The position numbers were made by a program, and so were the translations under genes. From assembly GCA_030049955.1 (NCBI GenBank), contig JASIJX010000022.1:1-32481 (forward strand): 32,481 nucleotides of DNA, read 5' to 3'. Of this stretch, positions 7,764 through 15,251 are shown one piece after another. Every line of letters starts with the position of its first letter. Positions within the stretch are counted from its first letter, which is position 1. The notes beneath the pieces are model-generated. The model did not search any database and was not told where the DNA came from. It worked only from the letters and a program-made list of their open reading frames with translations. Source of the stretch: Acidobacteriaceae bacterium (lineage in GTDB: Bacteria > Acidobacteriota > Terriglobia > Terriglobales > Acidobacteriaceae).

Positions 7764-9185
7764 TCAAATCATGGCCGCCGGTGGGGCCTGATATCCGAAC
7801 GTGGCATCCAGAACCGCGGCAATTCCCAGAGCCGTCTCATCCTCGAAAGGCCTGGCAACAATCTGCACCCCAATCGGCAAACCCTCCGGCGACCGGTGTA
7901 CCGGAATCACGGCAGCAGGGCAGGCGAGCGCGTTAAACCACTGTGTGTAGCGCACTGCATCGAGATACTCTACTGTCTGGCCTTCAATACTCCACGCGCG
8001 CTCGCCGTGTCGAAACGCGGGAATGCTGGCAACCGGGCAAAGCAGCACCGGATATTCCTCCATGACGGCGAGCGTCTTGGCGCGCAGCAGGTCCAACTCA
8101 GCCCACGCACTTAATAGCTCCGTTGCAGTGAGGGGTGGCGCGGCTTCTGCAATGCCAAGAAACTCTTTGAAGATGGGGCTCAATTGCGCATGTTTGCCCG
8201 CGATTGTTGGCTCATAAAACATCGCGCCGCATTGCACAAAAAATTTCCACCATATTCTGCGCAGCGGCTCCAGAGTCTGCGGCCGGAACGGCTCGACGCG
8301 GAATCCCGCCTCACACAATGCCTTCGCGGAAGCCTGCACGGCCTCTCGCGTCTCCGGCGTCACTGGCGTGAGTCCATCGTCTTCAAAATAGCCAATGCGG
8401 TTGTGCCGCAGTTCGTCCAGAGTGGGATTGCGAAGCGGCAACGGCGGACTGACCGGATCGCAAGGATCCTGGCCGCTCAACACGCGGAACAACATCGAAA
8501 TGTCTTCCATCGTTCGCGCCATCGGACCAATCGCACCGAGAATCGAAAACGGTCCGACGCATGGCGGCAAGTGCCCCTGTCCCGGAATGCGTCCCGGCGT
8601 GGGCTTGAGCGAGCAGATGCCGGTGAAATGCGCCGGAACGCGCACAGAACCGCCGCTATCACTCCCAAGTCCCGCAGCCGACATCCCCGCGGCAATGGCT
8701 GCAGACTCGCCGCCGCTCGACCCGCCCGGCGTACGCTCCAGATCCCAGGGATTCCGCGTCTGCCCGTGCAGCAGGTTCGCTGTTTCATAGGCCATCAGGA
8801 ATTCGGGACAGTTTGTTGTGCCCAGAATGAGCGCGCCCGCTGCCCGCAATCGCTCCACCACCACCGCATCCGCACTCGGCCGTTCGCCTTTGTTGAGCAG
8901 GCTGCCGATCTCGCATCGAAATCCGGCAGTGGCAATCGACGATTTGACCGTGACCGGCAGCCCGTACAGGGCTCCTCGCCCATCTTGCACAGCGTCCATA
9001 CGCTGCGCTTCGGCGCGGACGCGCTCCGCATCGAAATCCGCGAATGCATTCAAGCAGGGATTCAGCCGCGCGATCTGCGCGAGGTGCGCTTCCGCCAACT
9101 CCACGATGGAAATCTGGCGGGCGCGCAAAAGCTCCAGTTGCCGTACAGCTGGGGCCAATACGATGCTCGAGTCGATTCCGCTCAT
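7764..9185 (-). CDS. Amidase-signature family hydrolase
   Basis: A 473-residue amidase-signature enzyme. The Ser-cisSer-Lys triad is visible: Lys81 in VTVKSS, cis-Ser156 in PGGSSGGE and nucleophile Ser180 in GSDSGGSVR, with the spacing seen in fatty-acid amide hydrolase. The conserved CSLKPTPGRIP and the C-terminal GLPIGVQIVARPFED complete the family pattern. It hydrolyses an amide (or ester) bond; the substrate is unknown. No signal peptide is seen, so it is probably cytoplasmic. GatA of the tRNA amidotransferase is unlikely because no gatB or gatC is adjacent and the sequence resembles stand-alone amidases. Its ATG lies 6 bp after the stop of the upstream giant CRTAC1 gene, which suggests translational coupling. 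Confidence 0.9.
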   Translation of the reverse strand: MSGIDSSIVLAPAVRQLELLRARQISIVELAEAHLAQIARLNPCLNAFADFDAERVRAEAQRMDAVQDGRGALYGLPVTVKSSIATAGFRCEIGSLLNKGERPSADAVVVERLRAAGALILGTTNCPEFLMAYETANLLHGQTRNPWDLERTPGGSSGGESAAIAAGMSAAGLGSDSGGSVRVPAHFTGICSLKPTPGRIPGQGHLPPCVGPFSILGAIGPMARTMEDISMLFRVLSGQDPCDPVSPPLPLRNPTLDELRHNRIGYFEDDGLTPVTPETREAVQASAKALCEAGFRVEPFRPQTLEPLRRIWWKFFVQCGAMFYEPTIAGKHAQLSPIFKEFLGIAEAAPPLTATELLSAWAELDLLRAKTLAVMEEYPVLLCPVASIPAFRHGERAWSIEGQTVEYLDAVRYTQWFNALACPAAVIPVHRSPEGLPIGVQIVARPFEDETALGIAAVLDATFGYQAPPAAMI

Positions 9186-9191
9186 CTCTTC

Positions 9192-12100
9192 TCACTTCGC
9201 TATTTCAGGCGCACGATCGTCCCGCGGAGTCGACGGCTTCCATTCATATTGAAACCGGTGCAGCCCATTTGGCTTGCCCGACACGAAGCGGTTGTTCCAA
9301 TTCAACTGGTACGAAATCGCAGCGTCGCTCACCGGGAACTTTTCATTCGCGGGATATGGATACGCGCTCATTTCGTGGAACGGTAACTGCGCGACGGTAA
9401 ACGGCGAAGCATCCCACCAGTCCATGTCCTTCACATAACCATTCGCATAAAAGAAGTAATCGCGTTTCCAGTGCGGAGGCAGTGACGGCAATTTCGTCGT
9501 GTCGAATTCGGCGGCAATCCCTTCGCCGGCGCCGAAGATGGCATAACGGTCATTCACGCTCTTGAGCAGCGGAGTTACATCGCCGAAATGCGTGTAACTT
9601 CCGCGCTCACGTTGAAACGGTCCGGTCAGACTCACGAGGTTGTAGTCGTAGTCCAGATCGCCGGGGCTCGCACCCTCGATCTGTTTCGGATAGCCGCGAA
9701 ACTGCTCCGTCGCAAACGCCAAGGGCAGCTCCGTCGTCCGCGATTCGCCCTCGGCATGGTTGTCGATAAGCACCTGGTCCCAATAAATCTGCAGATTCGT
9801 CATCAGCCGTATGCGCCGCGCGCCGGGTGGCAGCTTGCCTGTCAGGTCCACGACGATGGTGCGCTCCAGTCCTGCGGGAAATCCCGCTTCGCCTGGGATG
9901 CGCCGCCACTCGCCGTCAGCAAGCTGCGCTTCAACGTAGGGGGCAATCGGCCTGATGCCCGCCTGCCATGCTGCATAGAGCGACGTGGCGCTAAAGTAAT
10001 TCACGTATCCGGTCATCAACAAGCGCAGTGGCGCGCCGGGCGTAACATTGCCCAGATCCAGTGTCAGCGCATGCAGATTGGCAAATCCGTCATACGGCAG
10101 CTGCTTGAATCCGCTGGCGAACTGATGATCGCGACGGCTCAACGTAGCGAGCACCTCACGGCCCTCGCCGTCCCATGCATCCGCCGGCAGTCGCGTGCCA
10201 GTGCTTGCCACTACGCGGCCCGAAGCAAACGGAGGATCGTCGAGGAACCGCTCGTCTGGATTGACTTCGACACCTTCAGGGTGATCCACGGCAACTAGCC
10301 GCAACTGGTCGATATAGTTCACCTCTTCCATTGGCTCCATAAAGCGCACGCTAACTTTGCCGTCCACCGGCGCCACATCATCGCCGTCGATCTTTACCCA
10401 CTCGCTGGGGCGCGGTATGTTGCGCCGCGTCGGAGTGAACCAGTGCCCCACAACGGCCGCACCAATCACGTCGGTCACAAACTTGTATTTGCGCCCATTC
10501 CACACAAACAGAATTGGGCACGAGCTCCCGCGCCGATCCGCTTCCTTCATCGCGATCGTCTTCGTATGCGGCAGATCGATCTCGTCCTGCAGAACACCCG
10601 TAGGCCAAAGGATGCGTAGCATGTTGATGCCCTCAGCCTTGCCCAGGCCCACAAGAACTTGCGGCGGCGCCTGCGTCTGGTATCCCGAAGCGCCGGCGAG
10701 TTCCCACTTCTGCCAAAGCCCGTCTGCAAACACTTCTACTTTCACGCCCAGCGCCGTCTTGTTATCCGCGACGCCTTCGAGATCGAGACGCACAAAGTGA
10801 TTCTGGTTCGCGCCCACGTTGCGCAGCAGCACTGGTGGCGCGTTGTGCTGCGTCACAATCAGGTCCGGCGATCCGTCACCGTCCACATCGGCCGCAATCA
10901 GGCCGCGCGGTTCTTGCAGTTTCACTCGATCGAGTCCCAGCGCGCGGCTCACATCCTCAAATGTGCCATCGCCCCGATTGCGGAAGACTCGCACTTGCGG
11001 TCCAGCCTTCGTCTGCACAATCGCTGCCAGATCGATCCAGCCGTCGTTGTCAATGTCCACCGGAGTCAGGCCCCAGCCGCCCAGCGCGTCGTCCAAAGGC
11101 AACGGCACGCGCTCGAATCGGCGGCCCACGCCATTCGGTCCTTCGACATTGCGCCACAGCGTGATACCTGGCGGCCCAGCGTGAGTAACGGCAATATCCA
11201 TCCATCCATCTTTGTTGTAGTCGAGCACCGCAATGCCAACCGTGGCGGGCAAAGTCTCATGATCATAAAGAGATTGCGTGGGGTACTTGCCTTCGCGCGG
11301 ATTTACATACAGCGTGGGCGCCTGACCGTCGCCTGTTACCGCCAGATCTACAGCCCGATCGTTGTTAAAATCCGTCAGAATCGCCGCCGCGGACTTGCCG
11401 CTTCCGCCTAATCCGGTCTTCGCGGTTTGCTCGGTAAAGGTCCCGTTGCCGTTGTTACGCCAAAGCACGTTGGATTCGCCGCCGGGCTTGAGCGGCGATC
11501 CGGTCAGGAACAGGTCCAGATCGCCATCGTGGTCGTAGTCCACAAACGTGATTCCTGATGGCCGGTTGCGAGGCGCCAGGCCTGACGCGGCCGTCACGTC
11601 CTCGAACTTTCCGTGGCCAAGGTTTCGGAAGAGCAGCACCGATCCGTCCATGGCAACAGCCAGGTCGTTCAGGCCGTCGCCGTCATAATCTCCAACGGCG
11701 CACGCGATGGCATTTCCACTCGCTTTCAAACCGATGGCCTGCGAATCGAGTTCTTCAAAGGCGCCATCCTGGCGGCGGTGCAGCACGCGTATGGCCTGCG
11801 CACCGGACTCGAGCATCACCAGATCCATCTGTCCCGAACCGGTCGCGTCCATCATGCACGCGCCTCCAGTCGCCGTGGATTCTCCGGTGCCTCTTCCCGG
11901 CGCCATCGGTTCCTGGACAAGCTGCACCGGAATCATCTTCTGCTCAATATTCTCCGGCTCTCGTACTGGGGTTGCGGTCGAATAATGTCCCTGCTCACCG
12001 TAAGCAAGGGCGAGCGGAGCCCCGATCTTAGTGCTCGTCAAATGCTGAAATCGCCCAAACGCCTCTTGCGCTTCCGCTGTGTGACCCGTACGCTGCAGCG

Positions 12101-12629
12101 ATCGCGCCAGCCCGAACTCTGCGGATGCATGAAGGGGATTGATTTCGAGCGTCTGTTTAAAAACCGCAATCGCCTTGTCGTACTGCTTTATCTCCTCGTA
12201 ACAGGCGCCTACAAAATAGAGCGAGTCCGCATCCCGGGGATCGATTGCCGCTGCGCGCTGAAAGCTGGCCAGCGCCGGCTCCGGTTCATTGGCCGCACGC
12301 TGAACCAGGCCGAGGTTATACCATGCCTGAGCGCTGTTCGGCTCCAGAGCAATAGCCTGCCGCAGCACTTGCTCTGCCGTGTCCAGCTTCTGCATGGTGT
12401 AAAGGGCGATGCCCTCGTTGATAGCCGCTTGCGCGAAGTTTGGATCCTGTTTGAACGCTTCTGCAAAACTCTCCTGTGCGCGCTCGGTAAATTGCTGGCC
12501 CATGAGCGCAACGCCCCGGTTATTCAGCCGTATTGCCTCAGGATTGTAATGCGTTTGCGCGCACGCGAGCGAAGCCGCAAGAGCGAAAGAAATTAACACT
12601 GAATTCCGGCCGAATTGCACATAATTCAT
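9192..12629 (-). CDS. Giant secreted TPR / FG-GAP / ASPIC-UnbV protein with unassigned C-terminal half
   Basis: A 1145-residue protein read from ATG 12629. A TTG at 12635 has a slightly better-spaced GGAG and cannot be excluded. A signal peptide spans residues 1-25 (VLISFALAASLACAQ). TPR repeats occupy ~32-195 (AWYNLGLVQRAANEPEPALASF). FG-GAP/VCBS blades occupy ~255-605 (DYDGDGLND, DYDHDGDLD, DYNKDGWMD, DIDNDGWID, DVDGDGSPD). ASPIC/UnbV follows at ~610-685 (ALGVKVEV, VLVGLG, LRILWPTGVLQDEI). The last ~445 residues form a conserved-looking module that begins CPILFVWNGRKYKFVTDVIG and contains many Trp and Tyr residues; I do not recognise its function. The location is predicted periplasmic or extracellular, probably for binding or assembly. 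It is apparently co-transcribed with the downstream amidase. Confidence 0.9.
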   Translation of the reverse strand: MNYVQFGRNSVLISFALAASLACAQTHYNPEAIRLNNRGVALMGQQFTERAQESFAEAFKQDPNFAQAAINEGIALYTMQKLDTAEQVLRQAIALEPNSAQAWYNLGLVQRAANEPEPALASFQRAAAIDPRDADSLYFVGACYEEIKQYDKAIAVFKQTLEINPLHASAEFGLARSLQRTGHTAEAQEAFGRFQHLTSTKIGAPLALAYGEQGHYSTATPVREPENIEQKMIPVQLVQEPMAPGRGTGESTATGGACMMDATGSGQMDLVMLESGAQAIRVLHRRQDGAFEELDSQAIGLKASGNAIACAVGDYDGDGLNDLAVAMDGSVLLFRNLGHGKFEDVTAASGLAPRNRPSGITFVDYDHDGDLDLFLTGSPLKPGGESNVLWRNNGNGTFTEQTAKTGLGGSGKSAAAILTDFNNDRAVDLAVTGDGQAPTLYVNPREGKYPTQSLYDHETLPATVGIAVLDYNKDGWMDIAVTHAGPPGITLWRNVEGPNGVGRRFERVPLPLDDALGGWGLTPVDIDNDGWIDLAAIVQTKAGPQVRVFRNRGDGTFEDVSRALGLDRVKLQEPRGLIAADVDGDGSPDLIVTQHNAPPVLLRNVGANQNHFVRLDLEGVADNKTALGVKVEVFADGLWQKWELAGASGYQTQAPPQVLVGLGKAEGINMLRILWPTGVLQDEIDLPHTKTIAMKEADRRGSSCPILFVWNGRKYKFVTDVIGAAVVGHWFTPTRRNIPRPSEWVKIDGDDVAPVDGKVSVRFMEPMEEVNYIDQLRLVAVDHPEGVEVNPDERFLDDPPFASGRVVASTGTRLPADAWDGEGREVLATLSRRDHQFASGFKQLPYDGFANLHALTLDLGNVTPGAPLRLLMTGYVNYFSATSLYAAWQAGIRPIAPYVEAQLADGEWRRIPGEAGFPAGLERTIVVDLTGKLPPGARRIRLMTNLQIYWDQVLIDNHAEGESRTTELPLAFATEQFRGYPKQIEGASPGDLDYDYNLVSLTGPFQRERGSYTHFGDVTPLLKSVNDRYAIFGAGEGIAAEFDTTKLPSLPPHWKRDYFFYANGYVKDMDWWDASPFTVAQLPFHEMSAYPYPANEKFPVSDAAISYQLNWNNRFVSGKPNGLHRFQYEWKPSTPRDDRAPEIAK

Positions 12630-12772
12630 TTCCAATGCTTTCTCCAACCGCAATCAAATCCACGAAACCGCGGAACTAGCCAGTGTAAGCGACCGGCCAG
12701 CCCGGATTCATCTGCATGCGGCTCGTTCGATGTACGTGAATTTATACTCCTGATGTGGTTCCCTGCTTAGAA

Positions 12773-13849
12773 ATGATTGACTGGAGCGCGTTTCTTGCGC
12801 GCCCCAACCTCGCGCATCCCGCAGAGTCGCGCGATGCGCTTCGTCATGCGTCTGTGCTCGTTACCGGCGCAGGGGGATCAATCGGCTCGGCGCTTTCATT
12901 GCGTCTGGCAGCTCTAGAGCCATCGCGGCTGATCCTGCTGGAATCATCCGAGAGCAATCTCTTCGCGCTCCAGCGCGAATTCGCCGAAGCCGGCTTGCTG
13001 GCGGACACGGTGTTCCGGCTTGGCAGTGTCGCCGATCGCGTTCTGCTTGAAGAAATCTTCTCGCTGTATGCGCCGCAAGTGGTCTTTCACGCGGCGGCTT
13101 TCAAGCACGTACCGCTGCTCGAGGAGCAGCCTTTCGCGGCTATCGAGAACAACGTATTCGGCACGCTCTCTTTGGTCGGCGCCGGGCCCGCGGCGCGTAT
13201 CATTCTACTTTCCACCGATAAGGCGGCCAGTCCTGCGTCCATCATGGGCGCCACCAAGCGCGTCGCTGAGCACATTGTTCTCGGCGCCGGCGGCACGGCG
13301 CTTCGTCTTGGCAATGTGCTCGCTTCGCACGGCAGCGTTGCTGAAGTCTTTTCCCGGCAAATTGCAGCGGGCGGCCCACTCACCGTAACCAGCCCAGCCG
13401 CCAGCCGCTACTTCCTCACCCTTGAGGAAGCAATCAACCTGCTGGTCGCAGCGGCGTGCGAGCCTGAGCCCGCAACCTTGTTTGCCCCCGCGCTGTTCAC
13501 GCCGCATCTGGTCGCCGACCTCGCCCGCTTCATGGTGCATGCGCTCGCCCCCAATCGGGTAGTTCCCATCGAATTCACGGGCCTGCGCCCGGGTGACAAA
13601 GAGACTGAACAATTCTGGTCCGCGGCAGAGAGCATTCGGCCGGCTACAACCGCCAGTTTGCTCCGGATCGAAACGCCGCTTGTTCCCAGCGGTGACTTGC
13701 AAAGCGCGCTTGCCGGCCTGCGCGGAGCCGTCGATGCACGCGACCTTACTGCTGCGGTTTCCCAGTTGTGCAGACTGGTGCCGGATTTCACGCCCAGCCC
13801 CGCGCTGCTGGCGCTTGCCGGGGAAAGCAAGCCATGCGTGACCATATGA
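12773..13849 (+). CDS. Short-chain-dehydrogenase-type UDP-sugar 4,6-dehydratase (CapD/LegB-like)
   Basis: A 358-residue cytoplasmic protein of the Polysacc_synt_2 family. The NAD(P)-binding motif GAGGSIGSAL is near residue 30. HAAAFKHVPLLEEQP, then LSTDKA and SIMGATKR, give the catalytic Thr-Asp-Lys and Met-x3-Lys set typical of the CapD/LegB branch, where Met replaces the usual Tyr. The C-terminal GLRPGDKETEQF and LVPDFTPSPALL are also family features. Expected reaction: dehydration of UDP-GlcNAc or a related sugar to a 4-keto-6-deoxy sugar for surface glycan or nonulosonate synthesis. The lack of an N-terminal membrane region separates it from long WbpM-type enzymes. ATG 12773 was chosen; an in-frame GTG at 12755 is possible. 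The gene overlaps or abuts the downstream NeuC-like gene. Confidence 0.85.
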   Translation: MIDWSAFLARPNLAHPAESRDALRHASVLVTGAGGSIGSALSLRLAALEPSRLILLESSESNLFALQREFAEAGLLADTVFRLGSVADRVLLEEIFSLYAPQVVFHAAAFKHVPLLEEQPFAAIENNVFGTLSLVGAGPAARIILLSTDKAASPASIMGATKRVAEHIVLGAGGTALRLGNVLASHGSVAEVFSRQIAAGGPLTVTSPAASRYFLTLEEAINLLVAAACEPEPATLFAPALFTPHLVADLARFMVHALAPNRVVPIEFTGLRPGDKETEQFWSAAESIRPATTASLLRIETPLVPSGDLQSALAGLRGAVDARDLTAAVSQLCRLVPDFTPSPALLALAGESKPCVTI

Positions 13850-15039
13850 CTGCCGGCAATGCGCATGTTGGCAAGCGGCGAATCGGCGTGGTCACCACCT
13901 CGCGCGCCGATTACAGCCATCTCTACTGGCCGCTCCGCGAGCTTGCTGCTCATCCCGGCGTGGAACTCGGCGTCTTCGCGCTGGGGCCGCATCTGGCGCC
14001 CGGATTCGGTTTGACCATCGACGAAATCGAGCGCGACGGCTTCCCCATCCAGGCCCGTATCGAATGTTTGCTCAGTTCTGATACCGATACCGGAATGGCC
14101 AAAACCATCGGTGTCGCAATTTTGAGTCTCGCCGATGCTCTCACGGCATGGCGCCCCGATCTTCTGCTCTTGATCGCCGACCGATATGAGATGCTGGCGC
14201 CGGCCGCCACGGCTCTCGCGATGCGCATTCCCATCGCTCACATTGAAGGCGGTGAGGTCAGCCAGGGGGCCATCGACGATGCCGTTCGCAATGCTCTCAC
14301 CAAGCTCGCGCACATCCATTTCACTTCAACTGAAACCGCGCGGCGGCGCGTGATCGCCATGGGTGAAGAGCCATGGCGCGTGCACTGCGCCGGAGCTCCT
14401 TCACTCGATCACCTGCGCCGCTCCACTCTGCTCACGCGCACCGCGCTCGAGCAACGGCTCGGCATCGCACTTGCTTCGCCCACGCTGCTTGCCGCATGGC
14501 ATCCGGTTACCATCCTGCGCGACACCAACGCTGAAGCCGACGCCTTTTTTGCCGCGCTTGCCAAGGTTTCAGGACAGTTGCTCTTCGTCTATCCCAATGC
14601 AGACGCAGGCAGCCATGAGCTCATCGAGCGGACGCGGGATCTGGCCGCAGTGCGCGACCATACGCATATCTTCGTTAATCTCGACCCAATAACCTATTGG
14701 AGCTTGCTGGCCCAGGCCGACGCAATCGTCGGCAACTCGTCGAGCGGCATCATGGAAGCTGCGTCGTTCGCCTTACCCGTGGTCAATGTTGGCATCAGGC
14801 AGCAAGGCCGCGAACGCGCCCGCAATGTGATTGACGCGCCTGCCGAGACAGGCGCAATTTGCGCCGCCATCGATCGCGCCCTCAACCCTGAATTCCGCAA
14901 AAACCTCACTGGAATGGCGAATCCCTACGGGGATGGAACCGCGGGTGGCGTCATTGCCCGGCTGCTCGCTACGGTTCCGCTCGACGGCTTGCTCATCAAA
15001 CAGCCCGTTCCGGTTTGCGATGAAGCGGCATTTATATAA
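13834..15039 (+). CDS. Hydrolysing UDP-GlcNAc 2-epimerase family enzyme (NeuC/LegG-like)
   Basis: A 401-residue GT-B-fold epimerase. The N-terminal RRIGVVTTSRADYSHLYWPL, then ADRYEMLAPA, AHIEGGEVSQGAIDDAVRNALTKLAH split over the nucleotide-binding cleft, HFTSTETARRRVI, and GNSSSGIMEAASFALPVVNVG are all characteristic of NeuC/LegG. These enzymes hydrolyse UDP from UDP-GlcNAc or UDP-diacetamido-sugar while inverting C2, giving a ManNAc-type sugar for sialic, legionaminic or related acids. ATG 13834 has GAAAG 6 nt upstream; a second ATG at 13846 overlaps the previous stop as ATGA. Either way it is coupled to the dehydratase gene. The pair lacks the aminotransferase, synthase and cytidylyltransferase genes of a full nonulosonate locus. 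Confidence 0.88.
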   Translation: MRDHMTAGNAHVGKRRIGVVTTSRADYSHLYWPLRELAAHPGVELGVFALGPHLAPGFGLTIDEIERDGFPIQARIECLLSSDTDTGMAKTIGVAILSLADALTAWRPDLLLLIADRYEMLAPAATALAMRIPIAHIEGGEVSQGAIDDAVRNALTKLAHIHFTSTETARRRVIAMGEEPWRVHCAGAPSLDHLRRSTLLTRTALEQRLGIALASPTLLAAWHPVTILRDTNAEADAFFAALAKVSGQLLFVYPNADAGSHELIERTRDLAAVRDHTHIFVNLDPITYWSLLAQADAIVGNSSSGIMEAASFALPVVNVGIRQQGRERARNVIDAPAETGAICAAIDRALNPEFRKNLTGMANPYGDGTAGGVIARLLATVPLDGLLIKQPVPVCDEAAFI

Positions 15040-15057
15040 CGCCCGCGTATCCCGCTT

Positions 15058-15083
15058 GCCGCGCCCGAAATTCGGCGGGCGGC
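15058..15083 (+). terminator. GC-rich hairpin after the epimerase gene (weak terminator candidate)
   Basis: The arms GCCGC...CCGA and TCGG...GCGGC can pair with small bulges, 19 bp after the stop of the NeuC-like gene. No T-tract follows, so intrinsic termination is uncertain; it may only stabilise the 3' end. Confidence 0.3.
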
Positions 15084-15112
15084 GGCCTCAGACGGGCAAG
15101 AAGCGGCGTGAA

Positions 15113-15141
15113 TTGACAGTTATACGGCTTTCGTGTACGTT
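15113..15141 (+). promoter_or_regulatory. Predicted sigma70-type promoter of the DUF5107-MFS-GH59-LacI operon
   Basis: A perfect TTGACA (15113-15118) is followed after 17 bp by TACGTT (15136-15141), a weak -10 that keeps the important A at position 2 and T at position 6. The -10 lies within the operator-like motif at 15132-15149, so a bound repressor would block RNA polymerase. Confidence 0.5.
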
Positions 15142-15149
15142 AACGCTAA
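15132..15149 (+). promoter_or_regulatory. Putative LacI-family operator of the sugar operon
   Basis: Reads CGTGTACGTTAACGCTAA. It contains the near-palindrome TTAACGCTAA with central CG and is identical in 17 of 18 positions to the site in front of the TonB receptor (5771-5788). It covers the predicted -10 of the operon whose last gene encodes a LacI-family regulator, which is the obvious candidate binder. Confidence 0.62.
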
Positions 15150-15251
15150 GCCACTCGCCATCTTTTTTGCTCCTGTGGCTGCCGGAGATCGCCGTTTACG
15201 GGATCCTTGACGCGAAGGGATCATCGATCTGCCGAATGGGGTACGAGCCAG

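Noticed and set aside
8184..9386. 400-codon plus-strand frame across the amidase and CRTAC1 junction
   Set aside because: Runs through two well-supported minus-strand genes and has no domain.
12743..12748. TATACT as -10 of the dehydratase gene
   Set aside because: No acceptable -35 at 16-18 bp upstream; kept only as a weak possibility.
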